64,000 nucleotides of DNA from Callaeas wilsoni (GCA_013398955.1 VWPU01014041.1:124001-188000), one strand, 5' to 3'; positions 13,518-26,421 are shown, counted from the stretch's first letter. A program made the numbers and translations. The notes: a model not told the origin generated them from the letters alone.

Positions 13518-13666
13518 CGTGCCCTGTGATTTACTAGGAGAGGTTCAGTTCCATTGTCTCCATCACATCTGAGCAGCTCCTGCTTCCAATCACTTGGTGG
13601 TGCTGCAGGAGAACCAGAACGGGCATCTCCAAACCTGCCCATAGGGAACATATTGTTCCCTTTTCT
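13518..13666 (-). other. Candidate coding exon, unrecognised (best in window)
   Basis: On the minus strand an acceptor (CTTTAATCATTTCCAG ending at 13667) is followed by 149 nt open in one frame and a donor GTAAGC directly after CACG. A second possible donor (GTAAGTAA) lies 26 nt further on, at 13491. The exon starts in phase 0 and ends in phase 2. The 49 codons include GNNMFPMGRFGDARSGS, then a proline/alanine stretch, SDWKQELL, and GDNGTEPLL. The composition is mixed and soluble, as in a real protein segment, and the sequence is not part of any repeat I know. I cannot assign a gene. No partner exon on the same strand is clear, so it would have to belong to a gene with large introns. Chance remains a serious alternative. 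Confidence 0.35.
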
Positions 13667-14162
13667 CTGGAAATGATTAAAGAAAAGAATAATCTGGAAA
13701 CATAGCCAGTCAGGGAGACAACTGACCAAACACTTCACTTGTATCCCAGTGCTCTATATCAGCTCTGTGGTTTTTAGCACCTGTTGGAAAACAAGAGAAT
13801 AACTCCTTCAAGGCCACGAAGTGCTGGTATGCATGCTCAGCACAAGCAAAAAAACCCAGATGCCTTTCAGACTTAAATGGGCACTATCTTTGGGATTAAA
13901 ACATGTCATTTACTGCCACCTGTGCTGTAGTAGTAGGAAGGGACATCAACATGGTTGTGTGATGACACAAATTAGAGGTAATCCATGCTAAAAAAATCTT
14001 ACCGTTTCAAGACAAAAGAACGTGGGTAGTAGAAGAAACAAATATCAGTGTACAAAAGATCTATATTCAACATGAACTGCAAGAAGGGAGGTCACTACCA
14101 CAGTTCTGATGGACCTTTCTCAGGAATTCAGAAAAGGCTCTTTAGCAGAGACAGCAATGACT
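13667..14162. other. Non-coding DNA, no gene seen
   Basis: Short stretch of unique sequence between the minus-strand exon candidate and the solo LTR. No frame, repeat or motif of note. Confidence 0.55.
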
Positions 14163-15240
14163 TATTGCTTTGAATTTTTGGGGCCAGGTTCTGGTAGCAG
14201 CAGAGCTCCAGGGATGGCTTCTGAGAGAAGCTAGCAGAAGCTTCCCCCATGTCCGACGGAGCCATTGCCAGCCAGATCCAAGACAGACCCGTCACTGTCC
14301 AAGGCTGAGCAACAGTGGTTGCAATTCTGGGATAATATGTTTAAGAAGGAGAAAAAGTTGTCACACAAGAGCAATTGCAGCTGGAGAGAGGAGTGAGAAT
14401 ATGTGAGAGAAACAGCCCTGCAAGACACCAAGACAGTGAAGAAGGAGGGGGAAGGAGGTGCTCCGGGCGCCGGAGCAGAGATTCCTCTGCTGCTGCCCCG
14501 GGAGGTTCACAGTGGAGCAGAGCCCACGGAGGACCAGGCGCATGTGCACAAAGGAGGCTGTGACTCTGTGCGAAGCACATGCTGGAGCAGGCTCCTGGCA
14601 GTATCTGTGGCCCTGTGGAGAGGTTTGCTGGCAGGACTTGTGATCTTGCGGGAGAACCACACTGGAGCAGGCTGTTCCTGAAGGACTGCACCCTGTGGAA
14701 GGGACCCACAGTGGGGCACTTCATAAAGGACTGCAGCCTGTGGGAAGGACTCACCTTGCAGAAATTCATGGAGGACTGTCTCCAATGGGAAGGACCCCAC
14801 ACCAGAGCTGGGGAGGAATGTGAGGAGCCCTCTCTCTGTGGAGGAAGGAGTGGTAGGGATGTGTGATGAACTGATCACATCCTCAGTTCCCCAACCCCCT
14901 ACATTGCTGTGAGGAGGAGGTAGAGAATTTTGGAGTGAAGCTGAACCTGGAAAGCAGGGAGGGGTAGGGGAAGGTGTTTTTAAAATGTAGTGTTTAATTC
15001 TCATTATCCTAGTCTGACTTGTTTGGCAATAAATTAAACTAATTTTCCCCTTGATTGGCAATAAATAAAACTAATTTTCCCTAGATCAAATCAGTTTTTG
15101 CCTGTGATGGTAATTGGTGAGTGTCTCTCCCTGCCCTTATCTCGACCTAAGAGCCTTTTGCTATATTTTCTCTCCCTGTCCAGCTGAGGAGGGGAGTGAT
15201 AGAACAGCTCTGGTGGGCACCTTGGTCAGCCCACCATACA
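14163..15240 (+). mobile_element. Solo LTR of an avian endogenous retrovirus
   Basis: A block of about 1.08 kb that is clearly richer in G, C and open reading frames than its surroundings. It begins near GAATTTTTGGGGCCAGG. It contains a run of related segments built on GGAAGGAC/GGACTG words (about 14640-14800). It then has polyadenylation signals AATAAA at 15028 and 15060, and ends in a pyrimidine-rich part and a GAGGGGAGTGATAGA word followed by CCCACCA and ACA-like end bases. This arrangement (long U3, poly(A) signal, short R/U5, end in CA) is that of an LTR in plus orientation, and the text matches an LTR family I know from Neoaves genomes. No gag, pol or env remains next to it, so it is a solo LTR left by recombination. 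The open frames on both strands inside it (for example 14341-14802 minus) are by-products. The class (ERVL-like or ERV1/ERVK-like) and exact ends are uncertain, and I found no clean target-site duplication. Confidence 0.7.
15025..15088 (+). repeat. 32 bp tandem duplication carrying AATAAA, inside the LTR
   Basis: Copies start at 15025 and 15057. Each has GGCAATAAAT, then AAACTAATTTTCCC. The duplication gives the LTR two polyadenylation signals, at 15028-15033 and 15060-15065. Confidence 0.75.
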
Positions 15241-17561
15241 TAAATTAATGTAAGTTAAAAGTAAGTACAATTACGACTCAGGGTACACCAGATTTCCACC
15301 AGCTCCTGCCAATCACTTAAAGAAAAGTCTTAGGGAAATTCAGATAAACAGAACACTTATAAATATTTCCTAAAATTTTGTGGAGATGAAAATGCAGTTG
15401 CATATGCTGCAGTATACAAGAGTGTAGGACTATAGGAGGATTAAAAAATCATATATATAGGCTATCCTCTACTATTTTGTATGCGTGTCAGTAGACAGAT
15501 TTCTGTTAAAATGGGGTGCTTAATTTCTAGGACATTAGTTTTGGTACAGGTGATGTTCAAGTCTTGGCTAATCACAATGGGAGAAAAATCTTCACAGCAG
15601 ATTCTTGATATCTTCTACCTCAAAATAGTAAGGTCACTAGTCTCAGGAAAGCTGACCAGACAGCTCTGCTAGCAGCCTCCGTGCATGTGGGAGTCAGGAT
15701 TCCAGTTTTAATACTGAAACCTGCAATATGTTCTCATCCCTACTAAGGCAAATTTTCCTTGCATGATGCTTTTACGAAGATCAGCAACTAAAGGAAACAA
15801 ACATTGCTCTAAGCTTTGGCAATGGCTAGTCCAAAACCCTTCAGCAAAGAACCAGTCACAAAAAAACAGACAATAATTCCCTTGTGCTGACATCCACTTC
15901 CAGTCCTTGCTGTAGCAGCAATTCACCTTTGCAGTGTTAAACGCATTTCCATCTGTAGGCTGCCAAAAACCAGCATTTACTTTGAGCAGAAATGAACAGA
16001 CTTTCGAGCACAGCAGAACTTTTTTTTTTCCTTTTCGGTGTGGGTGTTTCTTTACTTGAAAGAAAGCTGTATGAAAGACAAAGAAAGTGTCTTTGATGTG
16101 TATGTGCCATTTTAAAATAAAGGCTCCCCCTCACATACTCAGAATTTTACCAAGAAGTAGCAATTACAGGATTATCTGTGACTTCAAACATGAATTCTTT
16201 GGATGCTGTTTTTGCCTTGCTTTGTTACATTAATAATTATGTTTTAAGCAGTCTGGGATGCTTTTTGGTATTTACAAACTATAGTTCGGTAATAAATGTG
16301 CAATCACAGGATTGCTCACCAAAAGGGGAGTTTGCTTTCTGTCTTGTTATAACAAGTTTCAGCAGGTAGCTAATTAACATAAAAGAACTGTTTCTTCAGT
16401 CCCTTTACAGGAAGAAAGAGAGCAGACAAGCTATGAATTTCTGAATGAGGTTTTGGGGTTTGGCTTTCGTAAGACCTAATGAAGCAAGTGTGCTTATTCC
16501 TCCATGAAAATTTGCATTTGAAATTTGGAAAAGCTGTCTTCAAGGCATCCAGAAAATCATGCAAGCACCAAGAAATTCTTATCAGGCAAACTACCAGCTG
16601 TTATTAGCACTCATGCTTTGATCAAGAAAATGGGAATTTTTGTTCAAATAGCTGACTACAGTCTAACCATAACTCCAAATCCATCTTAGAAAAGCTGGTG
16701 GCACAGACACTGCTGGGGAATGGGGCTGTGCCCAGGTGGTGACCTGCACTAAGGGACAGAACAGGCAGTCTCTGCAAAGCCACAGCCAAATATTACAGGA
16801 AAGGGCTCAACAGTTGCTTTCTGAGGTACCCTAAATACACATCGGGACAATAACATTCGCCAAGGCCAGGACTCTAGAGAAATGTTTCAGTACTGGAATT
16901 TAACATGGAAGAAATTTTGTCACTCCTGTGATTCCTTGGGAAGCCCCAGAAGAGGAGACACACAAATACAAATATCTGTAAATCAGACTGGAGTCCAAAG
17001 GCTGCAAAGGTTCTTTAAATTCACCTCACCTTTCTTTTATGCACCTTGGTCTGTAAATTCATCTTTCAAAGAATTTTACTGTTACAATAAACTCACACAC
17101 AGTTTGGCTGAAAAAAATATATGGGGGGTGGAGTAGGAAGTAATTAAACATGTCAAAGAGTAGCTGGGGTTTCTTTTTCTGCCAGAGCTATTTCAGAAAT
17201 GCTAAGGATTTCACTGTCTGAAATGTAAAAACCATTCTGCTTCAATATTTTCTAAAGAAAATTGGTTTTCCCAGAAGGACAGTTTTAATTTAAAATTCAC
17301 CTATGACTTAAAAAAAATTAAATATTTAAAAACAAACAAAAAAAGAAAAAATCAAAAAGCTCACATTTATACAGCATGATGAAACAATTCAATATATCCT
17401 GGCCAAAGCATACCACTGGCTGATTGGAAACATTCTTCCTTTTTTTTTTTTAGAAAGAACTGAAAACATTCGGTGGTGGGTCAGCCTATGAAAAACAAAA
17501 TATCCTTTATTCACAGCAACAGTCATAACACCTGTGCAAGCCACAGAAATAGTATTGTTCT
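15241..17561. other. Non-coding DNA, no gene seen
   Basis: Unique AT-rich sequence. The stretch at 16140-16390 has dense ATTA/TAAT words and few repeats and could be a conserved block, but I cannot test this. An A-rich low-complexity tract lies at 17310-17356. Confidence 0.5.
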
Positions 17562-17632
17562 CATCTTGAAGAAGCTGAGCACACAATAGTCCAGTGACTT
17601 ATCCAAGATCACATAAGAAGTCAATATTATTG
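17562..17632 (-). mobile_element. MIR/CORE-SINE-like relic
   Basis: The text GAAGCTGAG, CCAGTGACTTATCCAAGATC and ACATAAGAAGTCA follows the order of the reversed MIR core (AACTGAG, GTGACTTGCCCAAGGTCAC, ACAGCAAGTCA). The copy is short and heavily mutated. Such relics are old and shared by amniotes. Repeat masking would settle the assignment. Confidence 0.5.
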
Positions 17633-20455
17633 CAAAGAATTATTCCCTTCCCTGTTCCTTGTTAGTGAAAAGTATTAAAAGGGCCATCAGAAAAAACTCA
17701 GCTCATCCTGCCCGTCTCTGTAAACAAAAAGAAAAAGTCTGAGTGAAACAGGAGTTGAAGGTAGATCCTATCAGAGCCATCTTGCATCTACCACCCTTGC
17801 AATTTTCATTCTGAGAGTAGAGTTTTTGTGTGGCTGTTGATTTCTTAAATCTATGAAAATATTGCGCATATCAGAACATTTAGCAACATTTCACATCAGA
17901 CAGATGCCTCCCATGCTTTGGTTTTTCCTTTAGAGATTTCCAAAGCCATACCATGTCTGAAACAATTCCACCTACATGAGAATTTACACTTGGTTACTTG
18001 ACATGCAAACCACCAATATCAAAGAGAATTACTCTACTCCTCAATGGCAGCTTCCAGGTGATTCCGTAAAAGCAGTTCTCAGCAGAACAGGAAGACCAGG
18101 CTGCTGAGAGCTCCTTGGGATGGCTGCACGTGAGCACAGAGAGGAGTTTCAGTGCACTGAGGACACAGAGCTCTGGCTCTCTGCTCTAGTTCACACTGCA
18201 TGTTAAATCTCTGCCCTGCAGGAATACAGGTATTTACAAAGGTATTTACAGAAGGAGGTCTCTGGACTATTTCATCCTATATCTTCGGAAAAATGGGAAC
18301 CCTACTACTGGCTGAAACAGTGCTTATACTGTTGATTTGCCATGATCGCTGCTTTTGCTGCTAAACAGCACAGCTTTGCTGTTACCCCATGAGCACCAGG
18401 TTTGTAGGCACCTGACATACAGAAACCCAAACTTAATTCCAGATTATGCACCTTCTACCACCCTGAGATTTTAGCTCCTTCCCGGACTCCTGCATTCCAC
18501 TACTATTTCGTCAAGAAGGAGGAACAAGACTACCTTATCTAATCAGATTGAAGGACATCTCTTATTCTCCATGAAAAAGCATGACCATGGTGCCTCACAA
18601 GTAGTTTGAGTATTTTATGTTTACATTTTCAGTTTGAGCAAGCGGAAAATAATAGGTTTAGCTTTTGTAATTCCCTACATACCTCCCAAAACCATTCCAG
18701 TTCAATTCTGACCACAGAGGTCCTTGCTTTCCAAATACAGGCATGTGTTAGATAAGCCTGGATAAAAACAGGACTAGAATGAGACCACAACATTCATTTT
18801 TATCTTTGACTCTTGGCACTGAAATGTGGGTCTAGAGAGATTCCACAAAGCCATTTCAAAAATAGTTTCCAGAGGACAAAGCTAAAATCTGGGCTTCATT
18901 GCACTCTGTCCTGCAGATAAAGATTTGTCCTAAAGTGTTTACAGATTTTAGAGGAAGCAGACATGTATTTTGCCTAAATATGCATGAAAAGATGATGGCA
19001 GACTGAGGAGCTGATCCTGTTCTTCCAGTGTGCCATACAGATTAGCACAGAACACTTCGTGCATTTTTACTTGCATAAATATTTTGCCTGCCCTGTTGAG
19101 GTGACCCAAAGTAAGCAAAGGCCACAAAATGTGCTTTTTTTAGTGGGAGAGCATCTTTTGAGAAAATAACGTTTGCCCTGCCAAAGATTACGATAAAAGA
19201 GAACTCAAATAAAAACAGTCCCACACAACTCTAGTACTGTCGGTACTCCTTTATAACAAGAGTTCTCTTGTGCAGATATAGGAGACTGGCCTTTCACATG
19301 GCCCAGGAAGTGTGCACGATGCCTGCCTAGTTTAACATCCCAAAGACAACCTCATGTAAGGAAGGTGATATTGCACATCCCCGAATACTTGATGGACTGC
19401 AGTGAAGACCAAGACCCAAATTACTGCTAACAAAGCTGCTTCAGGAATGGCAGCCAGGGGTCAGAGGGAGGCAGAGCACCACTGACCTTGCCAGCACCTC
19501 TGCGCAGAGCTGCACCAGGTGTAAAACATCGCAGGGGAAATGCCTGAGGTGAGTAGAGCTCCTCAAAATTCTTTGCAAAATGCACAGTGTTATCATGGCC
19601 AGAACTTCCTACAAAGCCACATTTCCGTTTTTTATTTTGCCTGATCTGGGCTGAGCTACTCTACTCTAAACCACACACGTGCACACAAGAAGGCTTTAAA
19701 CAATTTACTTTTTGTTACCAGTAATGAAAAAAAAGTCTAAGCCTAAGAATAACCATGAAATGAATTCTTCTTGCAGCTAATTATTGCCTGACCGCTTGTT
19801 GTCTGACTCCATGCAGCAAAGAATATGTAACTCAAGACATATTTGATGTATATTATTAGAATGTTGAAAAATCATGTTCACGTGTATCAAAGTCAGTTTT
19901 TGAAGGCAGTATCCTGCACTCTTTCCTGAGAACTGCTATAGTTCATCAGTTGTCTGTCGGACCTCTTGTCACTTTCAAATGAATTGACAAAAAATATCCC
20001 ATTACAAAATTCAGGAAAGAAGTGCAGTTTCTTCCTTCAATCATATTTTGTAAGTATTAAATCCAGACTACACAAAGGAAATTGTCAGCAATAAATTCAA
20101 TAGAGAAACTTAATGGTTGTAACAGCCTACATTCATGTTACAACAGAATAATTTCCTAATTAATTCATAATTGTATACCACAGCTTCCCTTTTTCACTTT
20201 TCAGTGTTAAGCAGTAACCTCATCTATCCACACGCATTGCATATCAGCGAAAGAAATCTAAGAACTACATACTGAATCATATTTAGACTTTGAAAAGATG
20301 TGGAACATTGTCTGAAACACGTGTCAGGACCCAGAAACACCACCAGGCCTACTGGCTGAGATTTAGCCATAAATACTAAGCATAAGATAACACAAGAAAG
20401 CAAGAGGACACCTTGCTAAAACAGCCCATCCTGTTCCAACGTTTAATAGTAGTAC
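17633..20455. other. Non-coding DNA, no gene seen
   Basis: Mostly unique sequence. A faint reversed MIR-like pattern around 18820-18920 (AGAGAGATTCCAC, CAAAGCTAAAATCTGGG) is too degraded to call. The part at 19400-19560 is somewhat GC-richer and contains a GTGAGTAG donor-like word after CCTGAG, with no convincing exon. Confidence 0.5.
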
Positions 20456-20478
20456 TTTTTTTTTTTTTTTTTTTTTTT
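20456..20478. repeat. Poly(T) tract, 23 bases
   Basis: An uninterrupted run of T. It could be the reversed tail of a retrotransposed copy, but no recognisable retrosequence lies on either side. Confidence 0.9.
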
Positions 20479-23400
20479 GAGACTGCAAGAGACTTCTGTT
20501 ACTACAAACAAGCCTTTTCCAGCAAACATCTTAGTGGAAAGAAAAAATATAACCTATAACTTCACAGGGGAGCTGAAGAACGCTGCAAGCCTTACAGACA
20601 GAGTCTTGATAAAATTTGCATCAAAGGCCTGCAGACTCAGGCAAAAACATTTAATGTTGGAGACCGGAGGAATCAGAGACTAAAAAGACATACCAGACTA
20701 CAAGAGCCAAGTCCCTTGCAGACATGTCACAAGACAGTGGGTGATCCACAATTTATCAATACAGAAAAGTTTTCAAAGATTATGTCACAACAGTAAACAA
20801 TGGAGGAAAAAAATAATTTAAATCATAAATCAGAAACAGCCAACATTGAACCAAAAGTTGAGAGAGAGATTCCAACTTCAGGATTAGAAGGTCTCAAGAT
20901 GTCCACACACCCAGCTCTAAATCAAAGCAAAGGCTCTTAAGTGACTTACAATTGTCCAAGTTACTAGCAAAAATGTGGTAGAGGGTACTAAAGCCTTAGA
21001 AAAGTTTAAAAAATACTTAGCAGATAGTGCAGTAAAAATAAGCAACAATAACAGACGGTAAGTAGGAAAACATGTGAATGTACTTACATGGTAACAAGCT
21101 ATGATTATACATGGTATACAGAACAGCATCGACCTGTTCAATAATTTATTAGTCCTTACTGGGCAATGGTTAACTTATGCTAATCATTTTATCAATATTT
21201 TTTTATATGAAATGTGAATGAAAAAGTGGCAATCCTGGATATGAGAATAATTCAGTTAACAGGCTGACACAAAAACTCAAGGAAGATAGGTAAAACCGGC
21301 ACTTGAACATAAATTCCATGATGTACGCCTATGAGTTTTCAATGCGTTAGGATTGGTAAGCAGGGTCAAAAATTATTTTTTTTTTAATTAAAAAAAAATT
21401 TGAAGAAGCATCACACTTAAAGAAAAAGTTTCAGCAGAACTCAAGATGTAAACAAAATAATAGATTACAGGAACATCTTCCTGTGATCTAGAACCCAGTT
21501 ACCAGTTTCCAGTTTAGGAAGAAATAGAACATGGGTTGAACAAACTAAAAAAAGAAAATATATGACAGGAGAAATTAAGGTAACAGAGAGGTGGGAAATG
21601 TGCTAAATTATGTGAGTTAGCCAAAGCTAAAGAAGATTAATAGGAGATTTAAAAAGACCCAAAAAACCTAGTACACCATGTATTTGAAATTCAACACAGA
21701 AAAGGAATATTAACTTTCCCTGAAAGGAAAAAAAAATTTCTTAGTTTCACACATATATAAGTAGCTACTCCAGTGAAAAATGAAAGAAAACCTAGAACAC
21801 TGTAACAATAAAAGGAAAAAAATTTGCACACCTGTATGAATGTATCTTACTCTCGACCACCTGCGTACATGAAAACTTACTACAGGTTCCATTTATGGAA
21901 TATCAACAATGAAATAGTAACTTTTGAAATGCATTATGTTTCTTTACTTCTAACACTAACTTCACTGGGATAAACTCCATCTTAAATAAAACAGCAGATA
22001 AAGAAAGGGCACAGAACTTAGCAGTGGTACTGAAAAACTTTCCCAGAAGTAGAATTAAGAAAGTTTAACACTATTCCATTGAAAGAAACACTGACAAGAG
22101 TTAAAGTAATGAGGAAAAGGATGGGTACAAACAGGCCATTGAAAGTTTTATTACTGGCTTGGAGTAACTATGGCTCTCTTTCCACTGGGCTCAGGGAAAT
22201 GCAATCTTCACTCCCAACTTGCTCACATACAGGTGCTGGGGTCTGTCTTGCAGACACAAGCACATGCAGCCGCAGCGTGTGAAGCTTTATTCTTCCCTCT
22301 TAACCACCAACACTTCCCAATGCTTGTGGTTCACTGATGGGATATATGACTGCTGACAATCTTAAATGCATAGTTTTCCATCTTCATCATTGCATTTTTG
22401 GGTCAGTGTTTTATGAACAAACAGGCTTCTTTCACGTGTACCATCTTCTAAAATACCTGAGCACATGGGAATTGACAGAAAGGATGTGGATATCTGTTAA
22501 TGTAACTACTTTATAATCTATTTCATGAACAGTATAAATGTTATTAAGAAAATATTTATTGGCTATCGTTCAGAAAATATTATCTTTTATTCTCCTACCA
22601 CTATTTGAAATAATTCTCAAACTCATTAAGGTATCCTTATCCACAAAAACATTGAGGAATTTCTGAATAAACATGATGCAAGGACCACAAGAGCTGGGTC
22701 ACAAACGAATGTCTTTTATTTCCAAAGCAAGCTTCTATTACTGTGGGCACTGATTCAAGCCTTGCCTTAACAGGCAAGAAATGATGAGTGAGTTAACAGC
22801 ACAGAATTGCCATGCTGAAAGACAAGGGGAACTGTTCAGTGCAGGTGCAAAATTCCTGGGGCTCGAGGCACATAATGTCAGTTCTCATAAGTAATCATCT
22901 TCCAACACTGCTATTATTTCAGGTGCTCCTCACTATTTACATGGAAAACAGTTGTCATTATTTCGTCATCTGGCCACTTCGGAGAACTATGTAGGATTTA
23001 GATAATGCTTTTAAAAAACTGCATGGATTATTGAATTAAACCAAATTGATTTGTTGGCTTGAGGAAGGGGTGAGAAAAAGAGCCTTATTGCCATTACTCA
23101 GTAAGTTTATTACAGATTGTTCACTAAACAAAAATCACAGGCTTTGTTTGTATGTTGTGTGACAAACTTGAAACTACAAGTGTTTACATGTGCTGCACGC
23201 ATACACTTTGGGGTTTTAATAGCTGGTTGACAAGAGATTAAAGGCAGAAATATGGCATTTTATTAAAGCAAACATATCAGTATGCCTACCATGATAAAAT
23301 GATCTAGTTTTCTTCAGACACAAAAGTTTCTGTTGAGTGATACCTTTGAAATTCCTTGAGGGCACCCTATTATTCACTTTCCTCAGCAGAGAGCAGCTGC

Positions 23401-25125
23401 AAATGGTCTCCAATTTTCAAAGAGTATTGCCTGGTCATTCTTTACTGTCAAAATGAAGAAGAGCATAAAAGTTAAGTCAATAAAGTAATATGAAATGCTT
23501 AATATAAAAATTCAAGAATGAATGATTAACCATTAAAAACTTACAGTAGCTATTTCAGCCAGGAAAAAAAATTAACATTTCCCTTGAAACCTATTAACAC
23601 TCCTTGTAAACAATATTCTTTCTTGAAATATATGACCTTTCCTAATGCTCTCCATACACATGGCATTTTTCTTATATCCACTTTACCTTCACTGATATGC
23701 AGCTGAATTCCTCAGGAGAGGGTGTTTAGAGCCCTTCCTCTGATGCACTGAAAAAAATGTATCCTTTGATTGCATTCCCCTTTGCAAATACACCTAACCT
23801 TCAGCTTTAGAACTTAAAATCCCTTCCTCACCTGAGAGTTCCATGGCCTGTTGTGGTTGGTGACATGACACCACCATTCCAGCCACAGTCAAGTGCCGAG
23901 CACAGGACTAATCTCTCTCACTTGAGCTGTTGGTAGCTGTTGGTTGGTACGGCAGATGAAATGACGCTTCCCTGCTGCCTGTAGCTGAACAGCACATTTA
24001 AAAATCATACAATTATCTCAATTTCTGAGCCTTGGGTGACTGCTTACACTAAGCACTGCTCGTACAGCCTTCCGCACAGCAAATACGATCCACTTTTTAG
24101 GAAAACGGCAGTTGTCTCATTTCTGGGCTCTCTTAGCCACTAACTTTTCCCTAAAAGTGCTGAATGTGTGAACTATGTAATGTGCAGGTGACCCTGGGGA
24201 AAAAAACGACATGGAAAATACCTGTATTTTGCATCTGAGACTGCCAGATGCATTGGTCTAAAACTACCAAAAGACAATTTTAGGAGTACACACAAGGTTA
24301 GAACCTGAGATTCCACAGGTTCCACAATGACTGTTCGAGCCAAAACAATGGTAAGGTAACTTGTAGCTTGCTGGAAGCAATTACATCCTTAGAAATTGTT
24401 TGTGACAAATATAATTCAAACAAACAGTGATGGAATTGGAAAGTGTACAGCAAAGGTGAGCATTCATGCTGTGTAAAGTCCCAGTATTAAACCCCCAGTC
24501 GAAAAAGATGTCAAAGGAAGGGGAGAGTGACACCCAGGGCTGGCTTCCTCTGGCTCACTCATAGTACATAGGTAACTGTCACTGGGGCTATGACTTCTCC
24601 TTCAATCGTTCCTTCTTACTGGGATTTATGGGAACAGACCAACAGGCCAACATTCTGTTCAAGGCAGCACATCACAGTGACAGTGACTACAGCAGATTTC
24701 TGAATTTCACGTCTACTGGACTTTGCACGTAGTGTCTGGCACAAGAAAACACACTTGCATATCAATTCAGTTAGATCATAAGCAGATTTTTAGGGGAGAC
24801 GACATTAGAGAAACATTGATTAGGAAAGTTAAGGCAGTCATGGCTTGGAATAATGACACCAAAAATAATAAAAAATATCACCAGGAAATTAAAATCCTTC
24901 CATTAGGAAAATACTCTCTAAAAAGCAGAGCAGATCGCAACTCAGATAATGCAGATGACACAGATATCCACTTGCAGTTGCAGCAATTCTAGAAGGACAA
25001 CTAATACAGATTATAGGGAGTTAATTATCTGCATCATTCAAGAGGATAACTTCATTCTGACTTTAGACACAGGTGTCTAAATACAGGTATAAAGACAAAT
25101 ATAGACAGATCCTAGTAATATCTCA
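20479..25125. other. Non-coding DNA, no gene seen
   Basis: AT-rich unique DNA with short A runs (for example 21377-21400). All reading frames are below 90 codons and carry no recognisable domain. I see no transposon in this part. Confidence 0.55.
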
Positions 25126-25256
25126 GGGCCCTTCAAGGCAGGCTGAACAGGGCTCTGAGCAACCTGATCTAGTAGAAGGTCAGGGCAGGGGGGTTGTAAC
25201 TAGATGATCTTTAAGGTCCTTTCCAACCCAAAACACTCTGTGATTCTATGATTCTA
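25126..25256 (+). mobile_element. CR1 LINE 3' end
   Basis: A 5'-truncated CR1 copy holding only the end of the element. Landmarks are CTTCAAGGCAGGCTGAACAG, GAGCAACCTGATCTAGTAG, then CTAGATGATCTTTAAGGTCC, CTTTCCAACCC and the terminal words TGTGATTCTATGATTCTA. This last part is the conserved hairpin and short-repeat tail that CR1 reverse transcriptase recognises. It is well preserved compared with the other CR1 relics here, so it is probably the youngest. Confidence 0.9.
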
Positions 25257-26370
25257 AGATTTCTGGTTATCTGGGAAACCGGAATTCCCATTTCACTAGC
25301 TGCCTGTGAAATAGACACAGAATCTGTGGGGAAAAAAAATACATTAACCATGGATGATAAGTCACACCGTAAAATGTAGTATTTGGAAAATTGCACTGAA
25401 ACATGGGACTCTGCCTTTACTGCATAGACTGAACTCTTACCAAAATAATCACAATGCACATATATCAATAAGGAACTCGAACAACTTCCCTGAAGTGCTG
25501 CTCAAATGCATCTCCGAATAAAGGGAAGATGCATCCATGTTCTTCGCTGGACAACTAAAGGTGCTCAAAGATATACCATCTCACAACAGGTCTACAGAAG
25601 TCAGTGAACTGAAGTGAACCCCACATCAACGGGCTAAGGCAAGGCCTTGTTTCTGTGTTACAAATCTTTGTGCAAACTCTTAGTAAGTAGATGTTAAGTA
25701 GATCTTTCAAGATCACAATTTAGAAAACAGAAAGCCACAAACATTAGTGATGGATATTGCATTTGAAGTCACATTTAGAGCAAGGATGGTAAAATCTGCA
25801 TTGTGACTGGTGAATCCTTTGATCTAGTGCTTAGTGTTATGGCATTTACTCTAATTATCTGGGAAATACACACTTTACATATACTCTGATTTCAAACAGA
25901 AATAGTAGGAACATTGGCTATTAAAAGCCTCAAAGGACTTTTCCAGAAAGTCAGGAAAAAAATTGGTAGGGTGCTGAATTTAATATGGACATTTTAATCA
26001 AAGTAGTCTTAATTCAAAGAAACAAAAGTGAGGATTGCTCGGACAAGCTTACACAGGCCTGTTGAAAATCTTGTACCTCTGCTTAAACTAAGGTTTGTTA
26101 AGTCCCACGGAAATTTGTAGCTCTTAGATTTAAAAAAAAAAAAAAGTTTTAGTTTCTTCATTTTCCTGACAGGAATATCAGTTTTCATGGTCTGACATCA
26201 TTAAAAATTGCCACTCCCTCCAAAGAATGATTAAGACCACATAGTTTAGACCCTTATTGCTGGTTGCCCTGATAAAGTTTTCTCAGCTGGCCTTAGTGAG
26301 AACCACCATGACTGGTCATAGGCTACCCAATCATTCCAGATGTCATGTTGCAGTAAGAAATTAAACTCAC
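25257..26370. other. Non-coding DNA, no gene seen
   Basis: Unique sequence after the CR1 tail. A GTAAGAG donor-like word on the minus strand follows a TTTTG near 25440, but without a convincing acceptor. A poly(A) run lies at about 26131-26145. Confidence 0.55.
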
Positions 26371-26421
26371 CTGTGAAGTAGACAACCAATCAGAGTAAGT
26401 GGGATTGGATCTTATATATAG
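26371..26421 (-). promoter_or_regulatory. Possible TATA promoter with short first exon
   Basis: On the minus strand a TATA-like CTATATATAAG lies at 26411-26421. It is followed within about 40 nt by CTACTTCACAG and a strong donor, GTGAGTTT, at 26370. This is the layout of a TATA promoter with a very short first exon. The AG of TATATAAG could equally be read as an acceptor. No downstream exon is identifiable. Confidence 0.15.

Noticed and set aside
14341..15061. Several frames of 90-184 codons on both strands
   Set aside because: All lie inside the solo LTR, which is GC-rich and poor in stops. None resembles gag, pol, env or a host protein.
19508..19549. Short exon-like segment before GTGAGTAG
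   Set aside because: No coding frame of interest and no partner. The donor alone is not evidence.
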